Shown here: positions 1 to 6,629 of the stretch, piece by piece | How the letters are laid out: every line of letters starts with the position of its first letter | Numbering within the stretch: the stretch's first letter is position 1 | NCBI GenBank assembly: GCA_947581665.1 | Contig: CANPVI010000031.1 | Span: 1-11,161 of the forward strand | DNA length: 11,161 nt | Direction: 5' to 3' | Source of the DNA: an uncultured Atopobiaceae bacterium | GTDB lineage: Bacteria; Actinomycetota; Coriobacteriia; Coriobacteriales; Atopobiaceae | The notes under the pieces: generated by a model | Database searches by the model: none | What the model saw: the letters and a program-made list of their open reading frames with translations, nothing else | Told to the model about the DNA's origin: nothing | Translations under genes and position numbers: made by a program

Positions 1-20
1 TCCCGCGTTCCTCCCACCTG

Positions 21-87
21 CGCCGACTGAGCGCGCTTTCGGTGCAGCCGAAGACCACGGCCGCACCGAAAGCGCGCTCAGTCGGCG
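21..87. repeat. Perfect inverted repeat, 25-bp arms, 17-nt loop (copy 1)
   Basis: The arm at 21-45 is the exact reverse complement of 63-87. The arm reads CGCCG, then an 11-base core ACTGAGCGCGC, then TTTCGGTGC, and the loop is 46-62. CCTCCCA at 10-16 can also pair with TGGGAGG at 97-103, extending the structure across an internal loop. The copy at 8804-8859 shares the outer 5 and inner 9 bases but has a different core. There is no T-run immediately after the arm, so it is not a textbook terminator. It could be a strong RNA hairpin, a cruciform, or a member of a dispersed palindrome family. The structure is read directly from the sequence; its function is unknown. Confidence 0.93.
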
Positions 88-131
88 TAAGTTCTCTGGG
101 AGGGCGCCTGGCTTTTGGCGTCGACTTGCTC

Positions 132-217
132 GCGCGCTGGATGGCGGCTGGTTACCACCAACTCAAGCGACGATGCTCCTGCGCGCTGGATGGCGGGTAG
201 CCACCATCACCAGCGCG
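132..217. repeat. 16-bp direct repeat with an associated hairpin
   Basis: GCGCGCTGGATGGCGG occurs at 132-147 and again at 181-196, a period of 49 bases. The 13 bases after each copy are still loosely alike (8 of 13 identical, both ending ACC-A-C-CA-like). The second copy folds: CGCGCTGG (182-189) pairs with CCAGCGCG (210-217), and ATGG (190-193) pairs with CCAT (204-207), with a short top stem around the GTAG loop. The first copy has lost the matching 3' arm. This looks like a duplicated structured unit or the remains of one. No known RNA family is recognised. Confidence 0.6.
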
Positions 218-246
218 AGGGGGTTACGGGAGAAGCGAGTTCTGAT

Positions 247-260
247 ACAGCTCGAGCTGT
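247..260. promoter_or_regulatory. 14-bp perfect palindrome upstream of the tig promoter
   Basis: ACAGCTCGAGCTGT is a perfect dyad. It ends 23 bases before the proposed -35 element of the tig promoter, a position suited to a regulator binding site. It does not match the LexA, CIRCE, HAIR or CtsR consensus sequences. Its role as an operator is an inference from symmetry and position alone. Confidence 0.35.
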
Positions 261-283
261 CAAGTTCCCTCGTCCGCACTTTT

Positions 284-312
284 TTGACCGACGCAGGGAA
301 AACGACGAGAAT
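284..312 (+). promoter_or_regulatory. Probable sigma-70-type promoter for tig
   Basis: TTGACC (284-289, 5 of 6 matches to the -35 consensus) and GAGAAT (307-312, 4 of 6 matches including the key A2 and T6) are separated by 17 bases. Transcription would begin near 319 and leave a leader of about 84 bases before the tig start. It is the best-spaced promoter match in the upstream region. Confidence 0.45.
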
Positions 313-390
313 AGCGGGTTGTTTTGAGTACGGCTAATTGTTGTTGAGATTATGGGGTACGCTCAGGCCTGAAGTTGCCCCAGCCCCCTC

Positions 391-397
391 GAGGAGG
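391..397 (+). promoter_or_regulatory. Ribosome binding site setting the TTG start of tig
   Basis: GAGGAGG lies 5 bases before the TTG at 403. This strong site justifies choosing a TTG start, which matches the expected trigger factor N-terminus. Confidence 0.8.
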
Positions 398-402
398 AAC
401 CG

Positions 403-1797
403 TTGAACATCAAGGTCCAAGCCCAAGAGCCCGTTGACGACGTCCTTGCGGTCACGCTCACCGTCCCCGCCGACGAGGTCGATCGCGTGATCAAGCAAAC
501 CTACGCGGACATTTCCAAGCGCTACAACTTCCAAGGCTTCCGCCGCGGCCGCACCCCGCGCCCGGTGATCGACGCACAGCTTGGACGCGTAGCCGTGCTT
601 GAGGACGCCACGAACCTGCTGCTGAACGATGTCGAGCCCCAAATGCTCACCGAGCTCGACGTGGTGCCCGTGGGCGATGTGGACTACGGCGAGAAGAACG
701 AGGAAGCCCCGCACGTCGAGGATCACAAGGACTACGAGGTGGCCGCGCGCGTCACGCTCACCCCCACAGCCGAGCTCTCGAGCTACGATCCCGTGGCCAT
801 CGACATGCCGCCCGAGGAGGCCACCGAGGCCGAGATCGAGAACCAGATCAACCTCCTGCTCCAGTACCAGGGCAGCTTCGCCGACATCACCGATCGCCCG
901 GTCGAGGACGGCGATTTCGCCACCGTGGCCATCGAGAACGTCGAGGGTGGCGAGGACATCGTCGAGGAGAGCGCCCTCATCCGCGTGGGCGCGCACGCCT
1001 CTCGCTTCCCGCATGAGATCGAGCACGCCATCGTGGGGCACCAGATCGGCGATGAGGTCGAGGTGTCCTACGTCCTCGAGGCCGAGGAGGGCGGCGAGGA
1101 TCCCAAGGAGGCCACCGTCAAGGTCACCGTCAAGGGCATCCGCGCCATCGCCACCCCCGAGCTCACGGACGAGCTCGCGAACGAGGCCTTCGGCTTCAAG
1201 ACCGTCGACGAGCTGAAGAAGGGCGTTGCGGAGGAGATCGAGAGCAGCAAGAAGGAGCAGCTCCCGCAGCTGAAGGAGGATCGCGCCCTTGCCGCGCTCA
1301 CCTCCCGTCTCGAGCTCGAGGAGCTTCCCGAGCCCTACGTGCAGCAGGTCTTCCGCGACATCGTGGAGAACCTCATGGACGAGCTCAAGGAGCATGGCCT
1401 CACGATCGACGTCTACGCCCAGAGCCAGGGCATGACGCTCCAACAGTTCGTCGACCGCCTTCGCGTCGAGGCGCAGGATCACGCGTGTGAATCCGTCGCG
1501 CTCGACGCCCTCGTGCGCCACATGGGCATCGAGGTCGAGGACGGCGACATCGAGGAGCAGCTCAAGGGCACATCCATCACCGACGTCGACGCCTTCGTGA
1601 AGGAGGCCGAGGAGAACGGCCGCATGCCGGCGCTGCGTCGCTCGGTCAAGCGCTCGAAGGCGCTCGAGTGGGTGAGGGATCATGCCGAGGTCACGATCGT
1701 GGACTCTGCGGCGGCGCCCGAGGCCGAGGAGCCCGATGCGGAGGTCGACGTCGACGTCGAGCCCGAGCCCGAGCCCGAGGTCGAATCCGAGGCCTAG
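403..1797 (+). CDS. tig: Trigger factor (ribosome-associated chaperone and peptidyl-prolyl isomerase)
   Basis: Trigger factor binds the ribosome at the exit tunnel and helps nascent chains fold. The 464-residue product has the family layout. The N-terminal ribosome-binding domain carries the signature GFRRGRTP at residues 45-52, equivalent to GFRKGKVP in E. coli. A central FKBP-type isomerase domain spans roughly residues 160-250. A long helical C-terminal chaperone domain follows. The protein ends in a strongly acidic tail of alternating Asp/Glu with Val or Pro, encoded by eight near-identical hexamers at 1744-1791. The start is TTG, supported by GAGGAGG five bases upstream. clpP begins 51 bases after the stop, and co-location of tig with clpP and clpX is a classic bacterial arrangement. 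Identification is secure; the tail is longer and more repetitive than in E. coli. Confidence 0.97.
   Translation: MNIKVQAQEPVDDVLAVTLTVPADEVDRVIKQTYADISKRYNFQGFRRGRTPRPVIDAQLGRVAVLEDATNLLLNDVEPQMLTELDVVPVGDVDYGEKNEEAPHVEDHKDYEVAARVTLTPTAELSSYDPVAIDMPPEEATEAEIENQINLLLQYQGSFADITDRPVEDGDFATVAIENVEGGEDIVEESALIRVGAHASRFPHEIEHAIVGHQIGDEVEVSYVLEAEEGGEDPKEATVKVTVKGIRAIATPELTDELANEAFGFKTVDELKKGVAEEIESSKKEQLPQLKEDRALAALTSRLELEELPEPYVQQVFRDIVENLMDELKEHGLTIDVYAQSQGMTLQQFVDRLRVEAQDHACESVALDALVRHMGIEVEDGDIEEQLKGTSITDVDAFVKEAEENGRMPALRRSVKRSKALEWVRDHAEVTIVDSAAAPEAEEPDAEVDVDVEPEPEPEVESEA
1744..1791 (+). repeat. Hexanucleotide tandem repeat encoding the acidic tail of trigger factor
   Basis: Eight consecutive hexamers run in frame: GTCGAC twice, GTCGAG, CCCGAG three times, GTCGAA and TCCGAG. 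They encode Val-Asp, Val-Glu, Pro-Glu and Ser-Glu pairs. Units of six bases keep frame, so gain or loss by slippage would lengthen or shorten the tail without breaking the gene. Confidence 0.8.
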
Positions 1798-1848
1798 CAC
1801 CACACCTCGCACCTCATTCGCACCACCAAGAACCACCAGGGAGGATCC

Positions 1849-2457
1849 ATGTTCCAGCCCATACGCGACATCCCCACCATCCCCTACGTCATCGAGCAAA
1901 CGCCTCGAGGCGAACGCAGCTACGACATCTACTCCCGCCTCCTGAACGATCGCATCGTCTTCCTCGGCGAGCAGGTGGATTCCAACTCCGCGAACCTCGT
2001 GATCGCGCAGCTCCTGCACCTCGAATCACAAGACCCCGATAAGGACATCGCCCTCTACATCAACTCGCCTGGCGGCAGCGTCTACGACGGTCTTGGCATC
2101 ATCGACACGATGCACTACATCAAGCCCGACGTCTCCACCATCTGCGTGGGCATGGCGGCGTCCATGGGCGCGATGATCCTCGCCGCCGGCACGAAGGGAA
2201 AGCGCCTCGCGCTGCCCGATTCGATGATCCTCATCCACCAGCCCTCCGGTGGCGTCCAAGGCCAGCAGACCGAGATCCAGATCGTCGCGGATGAGACCAA
2301 GTACATCCGCACGCACCTGAACGAGATGCTCTCGGACTACACGGGCCAGCCGCTCGAGAAGATCGAGCGCGACGTCGAGCGCGACAACTACATGCGCGCG
2401 CAGGAGGCGCTCGAGTACGGCATCGTGGATCGCGTGATCGCGAACCGCGGCGAGTAG
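1849..2457 (+). CDS. clpP: ATP-dependent Clp protease proteolytic subunit ClpP
   Basis: ClpP is the serine peptidase that forms the double-heptamer chamber of the Clp protease and degrades substrates delivered by ClpX. The 202-residue product is a normal length. The catalytic Ser105 lies in GMAASMGA, His130 in MILIHQPSGG and Asp179 in ERDVERD. Spacings of +25 and +74 from Ser to His and Asp equal those of the E. coli triad. The start ATG is preceded by AGGGAGG (1838-1844). The gene sits 51 bases after tig and is followed by a GC-rich hairpin before clpX. Many actinobacteria have tandem clpP1-clpP2; here only one clpP is adjacent. Identification and active-site integrity are read directly. Confidence 0.98.
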   Translation: MFQPIRDIPTIPYVIEQTPRGERSYDIYSRLLNDRIVFLGEQVDSNSANLVIAQLLHLESQDPDKDIALYINSPGGSVYDGLGIIDTMHYIKPDVSTICVGMAASMGAMILAAGTKGKRLALPDSMILIHQPSGGVQGQQTEIQIVADETKYIRTHLNEMLSDYTGQPLEKIERDVERDNYMRAQEALEYGIVDRVIANRGE

Positions 2458-2474
2458 GCCGCACGCATGCACGA

Positions 2475-2511
2475 GGGGCCCGTGGCCGTCGTGGCTACCG
2501 GCACGGGCCCC
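2475..2511 (+). terminator. GC-rich hairpin between clpP and clpX, possible terminator or attenuator
   Basis: GGGGCCCGTG (2475-2484) is the exact reverse complement of 2502-2511, giving a 10-bp stem with a 17-base loop, starting 17 bases after the clpP stop. Only a short CCTT follows, so it is a poor intrinsic terminator. It may reduce readthrough into clpX or protect the 3' end of the tig-clpP message. Confidence 0.5.
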
Positions 2512-2531
2512 CTTCCGAGCTCGACTGAAAT

Positions 2532-2543
2532 CGCGACGTCGCG
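2532..2543. promoter_or_regulatory. 12-bp palindrome upstream of clpX
   Basis: CGCGACGTCGCG is a perfect dyad 70 bases before the clpX start, between the GC-rich hairpin and the ribosome binding site. It could be a regulator site, but no clear clpX promoter was found next to it, and short CG palindromes are common in GC-rich DNA. Confidence 0.2.
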
Positions 2544-2613
2544 TCGCAGGCCACACGAATACGCACCCGCACAGAAGACCCTTCGACCTTAAACGCAGCA
2601 GGAAGGATCATCC

Positions 2614-3933
2614 ATGGCCACCAATGACGGCGATCAAAGCGCCTCTTCCATGCGCTGTTCGTTTTGCGGCAAGGACCGCGATCAGGTAGCCAAGCTCATC
2701 CAGGGCCCCGGCAACGTCTTCATCTGCGATGAGTGCATCGACGCGTGCTCCTCCATCATCATGGAGTCCGAGCTTGGCATCCCGCAGGCACCGATCCCCG
2801 GCATGGCGATCGACGAGTTGCCCACCCCCCACGAGATCTACGAGGAGCTCTCGCAGTACGTGATGGGCCAGGAAGCCGCCAAGCGCGCCATGTCCGTGGC
2901 GGTCTACAACCACTACCGCCGCGTGATGTACCGCGACGTGCCCGGCGCAAACGGCCTCGACGAGAAGGTGGAGCTCGCGAAGTCGAACATCCTCTTGCTC
3001 GGTCCCACCGGTACGGGCAAGACGCTCCTCGCCCAGACGCTCGCGCGCTTCTTGAAGGTGCCCTTCGCCATCGCCGACGCCACGAGCCTCACCGAGGCCG
3101 GCTATGTGGGCGAGGATGTGGAGAACATCCTGCTCAAGCTCATCACCGCCGCCGACGGCGACGTGGAGCGCGCGCAGGTGGGCATCGTCTACGTGGACGA
3201 GATCGACAAGATCGCGCGCAAGGCCGAGAACTTCTCCATCACGCGCGACGTATCCGGCGAGGGCGTGCAGCAGGCGCTCCTGAAGATCCTCGAGGGCACG
3301 GAGGCCTCCGTGCCGCCCCAGGGTGGCAGGAAGCATCCCCAGCAGGAGCTCATCCACATCGACACCACGAACATCCTCTTCATCTGCGGGGGCGCCTTCG
3401 TGGGCCTCGACAACATCATCGCCGAGCGCGTGGGCAAGAAGGGCATCGGCTTCGATGCCGAGCTCGGCGAGCGCTCCAAGAAGGATACGGACGAGCTGCT
3501 CGCCCAGGTGGCGCCGATGGATCTCCACAAGTACGGCCTCATTCCCGAGTTCATCGGCCGCATCCCGGTGATCACCTCCACGCAGGAGCTCACGGAGGAC
3601 GATCTCGTCGACATCCTCACCAAGCCCAAGAACGCGCTCGTGAAGCAATACACGCGCATGTTCCAGATCGAGGGAGTCGACCTCGAGTTCGAGCCGGATG
3701 CCCTGCGCGAGATCGCGCGCCTCGCCATCGAACGCGAGACCGGCGCGCGCGGGCTTCGCGCCATCATGGAGGCCACGCTCGAGCAGACGATGTTCGACGT
3801 CCCCTCCGAGGTGGACATCATTCGCGTGGTCGTCACCAAGGAGTCCGTCGACGGCCTCGCGCAACCGAAGCGCATCACGGCCGCCGAGGCGCGCACCCTC
3901 TTCGACGCGGAATCGCTTCCCGAGGCCTCCTAG
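2614..3933 (+). CDS. clpX: ATP-dependent Clp protease ATP-binding subunit ClpX
   Basis: ClpX is a hexameric AAA+ unfoldase that recognises tagged proteins and threads them into ClpP. The 439-residue product is complete. The N-terminal zinc-binding domain has four cysteines (C15, C18, C38, C41). The AAA+ core has Walker A GPTGTGKT (130-137), the pore loop GYVG (163-166), Walker B VYVDEIDK (192-199), the RKH loop (239-241), the IGF loop that docks onto ClpP (residues 278-280), the arginine-finger region PEFIGR (311-316) and sensor 2 GARGLR (377-382, R379). The ATG is preceded by AGGAAGG (2600-2606). The intact IGF loop beside an intact clpP indicates a functional ClpXP pair. Start and identity are secure. 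Confidence 0.98.
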   Translation: MATNDGDQSASSMRCSFCGKDRDQVAKLIQGPGNVFICDECIDACSSIIMESELGIPQAPIPGMAIDELPTPHEIYEELSQYVMGQEAAKRAMSVAVYNHYRRVMYRDVPGANGLDEKVELAKSNILLLGPTGTGKTLLAQTLARFLKVPFAIADATSLTEAGYVGEDVENILLKLITAADGDVERAQVGIVYVDEIDKIARKAENFSITRDVSGEGVQQALLKILEGTEASVPPQGGRKHPQQELIHIDTTNILFICGGAFVGLDNIIAERVGKKGIGFDAELGERSKKDTDELLAQVAPMDLHKYGLIPEFIGRIPVITSTQELTEDDLVDILTKPKNALVKQYTRMFQIEGVDLEFEPDALREIARLAIERETGARGLRAIMEATLEQTMFDVPSEVDIIRVVVTKESVDGLAQPKRITAAEARTLFDAESLPEAS

Positions 3934-3974
3934 CGGGTGCAATCTATGGGGCACACGAGAGAAGGAGTGCTGCC

Positions 3975-4805
3975 ATGAGTAACGCCATCGCCGAGAAGGG
4001 CGCCATCCTCTCCCCGCAAGAGGGGGAGAGGCTCGCCACTGCCATCAACAAGCTCGAGGAGTGGCTCTCCGTGCGCGACATGTACGAGCCCACGGTCGAG
4101 GCGCTCCAAAGCGCAATCGGTCTCGAGCGGGTGGACGTGGTGGTGCTCTACGGCGATTCCGTTCTCGCGGGCGTCGATTCATTCGTAAGCGCCATCCGCG
4201 AGGGGATCGGCAAGGTCTCGATGGTCGCAGGTGGGAGGGGCTATGCCACCGACGGGCTCATCGCCGCGATCGACGCCGAGCACCCCGGCCTCGTGCCCGC
4301 CGACGCCACCGCGGCGGACGCCATCTGCGCCTACATGGACCATCAAAACGATCCCATGCCCACCACCGTGGAGAGGGAATCCTCGAACATCGGCGCGCTC
4401 GTGCGCAACACCATAAAGACCTTGAAGAGCGTGGACGTCGACCCCGATACGCTCGTCGTCATCGCCGATCCCCTCTTCATGCGCCGCATCGAGGCCACCT
4501 TCGCCGTGGTGGACGAGACGCTGAGCGTCACGAGCCTTCCCGCCTACGACATGAGGGTGAATTTCGTCGAGGGCTTGGGGCTCGTCTTCGAGCAGCCCAC
4601 GCCGCACGGCATGTGGCCGATGGAGACGTACCTCGACCTCATGAGCGGCGAGGTGCCGCGCCTGCGAGACGACGAAAACGGGTATGGCCCCAACGGCAAG
4701 GGCTTCATCGACCACGTCCGCATTCCGCCGGAGATCTCCGAGGCGGCGGAGGTCCTCGAGGAGTTCCTCGGCGGCCATCGCGAGGCCGATCCCATCTACG
4801 CATAA
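3975..4805 (+). CDS. DUF218 (YdcF/SanA/ElyC-like) domain protein
   Basis: This 276-residue protein starts at an ATG preceded by GAAGGAG with a 7-base spacer. It has the pattern of DUF218 proteins: a strand ending LYGDSVLAG (about residues 59-67), then AGGRGYATDG, then VERESSNIGALVRNTIKTL, and then VVIADPLFMRR, equivalent to the family's final VTs-HM-RA motif. DUF218 members such as ElyC and SanA affect envelope biogenesis in Gram-negatives, but their biochemical activity is not well defined. No signal peptide or membrane segment is seen, so this looks like a cytoplasmic stand-alone domain of the YdcF type. It begins 41 bases after clpX and ends 48 bases before the ABC exporter, so co-transcription is likely. 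The family call is from motif pattern only; the substrate is unknown. Confidence 0.72.
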   Translation: MSNAIAEKGAILSPQEGERLATAINKLEEWLSVRDMYEPTVEALQSAIGLERVDVVVLYGDSVLAGVDSFVSAIREGIGKVSMVAGGRGYATDGLIAAIDAEHPGLVPADATAADAICAYMDHQNDPMPTTVERESSNIGALVRNTIKTLKSVDVDPDTLVVIADPLFMRRIEATFAVVDETLSVTSLPAYDMRVNFVEGLGLVFEQPTPHGMWPMETYLDLMSGEVPRLRDDENGYGPNGKGFIDHVRIPPEISEAAEVLEEFLGGHREADPIYA

Positions 4806-4822
4806 GGGAAAGCCGAACACGA

Positions 4823-4839
4823 GCGCCACGCTATGGCGC
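4823..4839 (+). other. Small hairpin before the ABC exporter start
   Basis: GCGCCA (4823-4828) pairs with TGGCGC (4834-4839) around a 5-base loop. It lies just upstream of the ribosome binding site TGAGGA (4842-4847). It lacks a T-run, so it is unlikely to be a terminator. It could modulate translation or mRNA stability. Confidence 0.3.
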
Positions 4840-4853
4840 ACTGAGGATGTGCC

Positions 4854-6629
4854 ATGGGCGTGACGTTGCAAACCATCAAGTACTTCTGGGCCGTCACGAA
4901 GACGCAGCTCCCGACCTTCCTCGGGGCGGTCTTCGCCACGCTCGGATTCGTCTTCTTCCTCACCTACATGAACCCCTACCTCATGGGGCTCGTGGTGGAC
5001 TACGTCTCCGAGCCGCATCCGGAGGATTCGGCGCCCACGTGGGTCGTGCTCATGCCCTGCGCCCTCGCACTCATCTTCGTGAACATCGCGGGGCAGGTGT
5101 GCTCGAAGCTCCAGGACTACTTCTGCGCGAAGACGGACATCCAGGGTTCCTTCGACCTCACGCGCCAGGCCTTCGACACGCTCTCAAACCAGTCGATGAC
5201 CTTCTACAACAACCGCTTCGGCGGGGCGCTCGTCTCCCAGGTGCAGCGCTTCACCTCGGCCTACACGACGATCATCGACCGCCTCACGTATTCGGTGATC
5301 CCGATGGTGGCGGGCGTGGTCTTCACCATCTGCCTGCTCGTGCCGGTCGCGCCCGCCTACGTGGGGTGCCTCTGCGCGCTCCTCGCCGTCTACGTGCTCG
5401 TCGTGCGAAAGCTCTACGCGAAGATCCTCCCCGAGAACGCGCGCGCCGCGGCGGCGGCCAACGAGCTCTCCGGCCAGCTCTCGGACGCCGTGACGAACAT
5501 CCTCGCGGTGAAGACGGCCGGACGCGAGGACTTCGAGCGCCAGCGCTTCGCCGACAAGAACCAGGGTGTGCGCGAGGCGGAGCGGAGCCGCATGTTCGCG
5601 AACCTACGCTGCGGCGCGGCCACGAGCTCGCTCATCGCGCTCATCATGGTGGCCTGCACGATCTTCATCTGCGGCGGCACGGATTGGTTCGGCATCCAGC
5701 CCGGCGTGATCGTGATGATGTTCAGCTACACCTATAGCCTCACCTCGCACTTCAACATGCTCTCCTCCACGTTCCAGACCTTCAATCGCGCCCTTGGCGA
5801 TGCCCACGACCTCACGGTCGTGCTCGGCGAGCCGCTCCTCGTGGCAGACGAGCCGGGCGCCCCCGACCTCAAGGTGGAGGCGGGGCGCATCGACTTCGTG
5901 GATGTGGGCTTCCACTATCCCGACGCTCCCTCAGACGACCACGTCTTCAAGGACTTCTCGCTCGCAATCCCCGCAGGGCAGCGCGTGGGGCTCGTGGGTC
6001 GCTCGGGCTCGGGAAAGACGACCCTCACCTCGCTCTTGCTGCGCTTGGCGGACCTCCAGGAGGGGCGGATCCTCATCGACGGCCAGGACATCTCGCGCTG
6101 TGCGCAGGCCTCCTTGAGGAGGCAGATCGCCTACGTGCCGCAGGAGCCCCTGCTCTTCCACCGCTCCATTGCCGACAACATCGCCTATGGGCGTCCCGGC
6201 GCCACGATGGAGGAGGTGCGCGAGGCGGCCCGGAAGGCGAACGCCACCGAGTTCATCGATCGCCTGCCGGATGGCTTCGACACCTTCGTGGGGGAGCGCG
6301 GCGTGAAGCTCTCGGGGGGCCAGCGCCAACGCGTGGCCATCGCGCGCGCCATCCTCGCCGACGCGCCGATCCTCGTGCTCGACGAGGCCACGAGCGCCCT
6401 CGACAGCGAGAGCGAGCGGCTCATCCAGGAGGCGCTCTCCACGCTCATGCGGGGGCGCACCTCGCTCGTCGTGGCGCATCGCCTCTCCACGGTGGCGGCG
6501 CTCGACCGCATCGTCGTGCTCGCCGATGGCGAGATCGTGGAGGACGGCACGCACCACACGCTCGTGGCGGCGGGCGGTCCCTATGAGCTCCTGTGGGATC
6601 GCCAAAGCGGCGCGTTCCTCGAGGGATAG
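4854..6629 (+). CDS. ABC exporter half-transporter (fused membrane and ATPase domains)
   Basis: This 591-residue protein has the standard one-piece exporter layout. The membrane domain (about residues 1-310) has hydrophobic stretches near 20-48, 63-82, 147-184 and 257-295. The ATPase domain (about residues 345-591) has Walker A GRSGSGKT (382-389), the Q-loop VPQEP (Q430), signature LSGGQ (486-490), Walker B ILVLDEAT (506-513), the D-loop SALDSE and the switch histidine H542. All ATPase residues are intact. It should work as a homodimer or with a partner half encoded elsewhere, since no second half is adjacent. The cargo (lipid, drug or peptide) cannot be told from sequence. No peptidase C39 domain is present. 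The start ATG follows TGAGGA at 4842-4847. Confidence 0.93.
   Translation: MGVTLQTIKYFWAVTKTQLPTFLGAVFATLGFVFFLTYMNPYLMGLVVDYVSEPHPEDSAPTWVVLMPCALALIFVNIAGQVCSKLQDYFCAKTDIQGSFDLTRQAFDTLSNQSMTFYNNRFGGALVSQVQRFTSAYTTIIDRLTYSVIPMVAGVVFTICLLVPVAPAYVGCLCALLAVYVLVVRKLYAKILPENARAAAAANELSGQLSDAVTNILAVKTAGREDFERQRFADKNQGVREAERSRMFANLRCGAATSSLIALIMVACTIFICGGTDWFGIQPGVIVMMFSYTYSLTSHFNMLSSTFQTFNRALGDAHDLTVVLGEPLLVADEPGAPDLKVEAGRIDFVDVGFHYPDAPSDDHVFKDFSLAIPAGQRVGLVGRSGSGKTTLTSLLLRLADLQEGRILIDGQDISRCAQASLRRQIAYVPQEPLLFHRSIADNIAYGRPGATMEEVREAARKANATEFIDRLPDGFDTFVGERGVKLSGGQRQRVAIARAILADAPILVLDEATSALDSESERLIQEALSTLMRGRTSLVVAHRLSTVAALDRIVVLADGEIVEDGTHHTLVAAGGPYELLWDRQSGAFLEG

Larger units (their letters stand above)
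1..402. other. Gene-free region upstream of tig, with several repeats
   Basis: No convincing coding region is seen here on either strand. From left to right it holds a perfect 25-bp-arm inverted repeat (21-87), flanked by a further 7-bp complementary pair (10-16 with 97-103). Next come a 16-bp direct repeat (132-147 and 181-196), the second copy of which folds into a hairpin, a 14-bp perfect palindrome (247-260), and a probable promoter for tig (284-312). The tig leader (about 319-402) contains a 10-bp palindrome (363-372) inside a TGGGG/CCCCA pairing (353-357 with 378-382). The gene upstream of the window is not visible, so whether the first hairpin ends that gene's transcript cannot be judged. 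Confidence 0.7.

Noticed and set aside
161..167. ACTCAAG, a half-site of the HspR HAIR element
   Set aside because: The matching CTTGAGT seven bases upstream is absent.
132..218. T-box riboswitch resemblance (GG-rich stem near GGTTACCACC-like bases)
   Set aside because: The conserved T-box core, a GGGTGG-N-ACCGCG-like sequence, is not present, there is no terminator alternative, and tig is not a usual T-box target.
283..289. TTTGACC, the complement of a CtsR heptad GGTCAAA
   Set aside because: Only one heptad is present; the tandem second copy is missing. The bases are better explained as part of the -35 element.
115..327. 70-residue open frame upstream of tig
   Set aside because: It runs through the direct repeats, hairpin, palindrome and proposed promoter, has no ribosome binding site, and resembles no known protein.
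334..2019. Very long open frame on the minus strand opposite tig and part of clpP
   Set aside because: It mirrors the codon bias of genuine plus-strand genes (GAG/CTC-rich). Its translation is low-complexity Leu/Asp/Val/Gly-rich with no family signature, and it spans two well-identified genes.
2608..3954. 448-residue open frame on the minus strand opposite clpX
   Set aside because: It covers clpX almost exactly. Its composition is typical of an antisense shadow in GC-rich DNA, with no recognisable domain.
4061..5737. 558-residue plus-strand open frame across the DUF218 and ABC exporter genes
   Set aside because: It is out of frame with both identified genes, Arg/Pro/His-rich, and has no motif.
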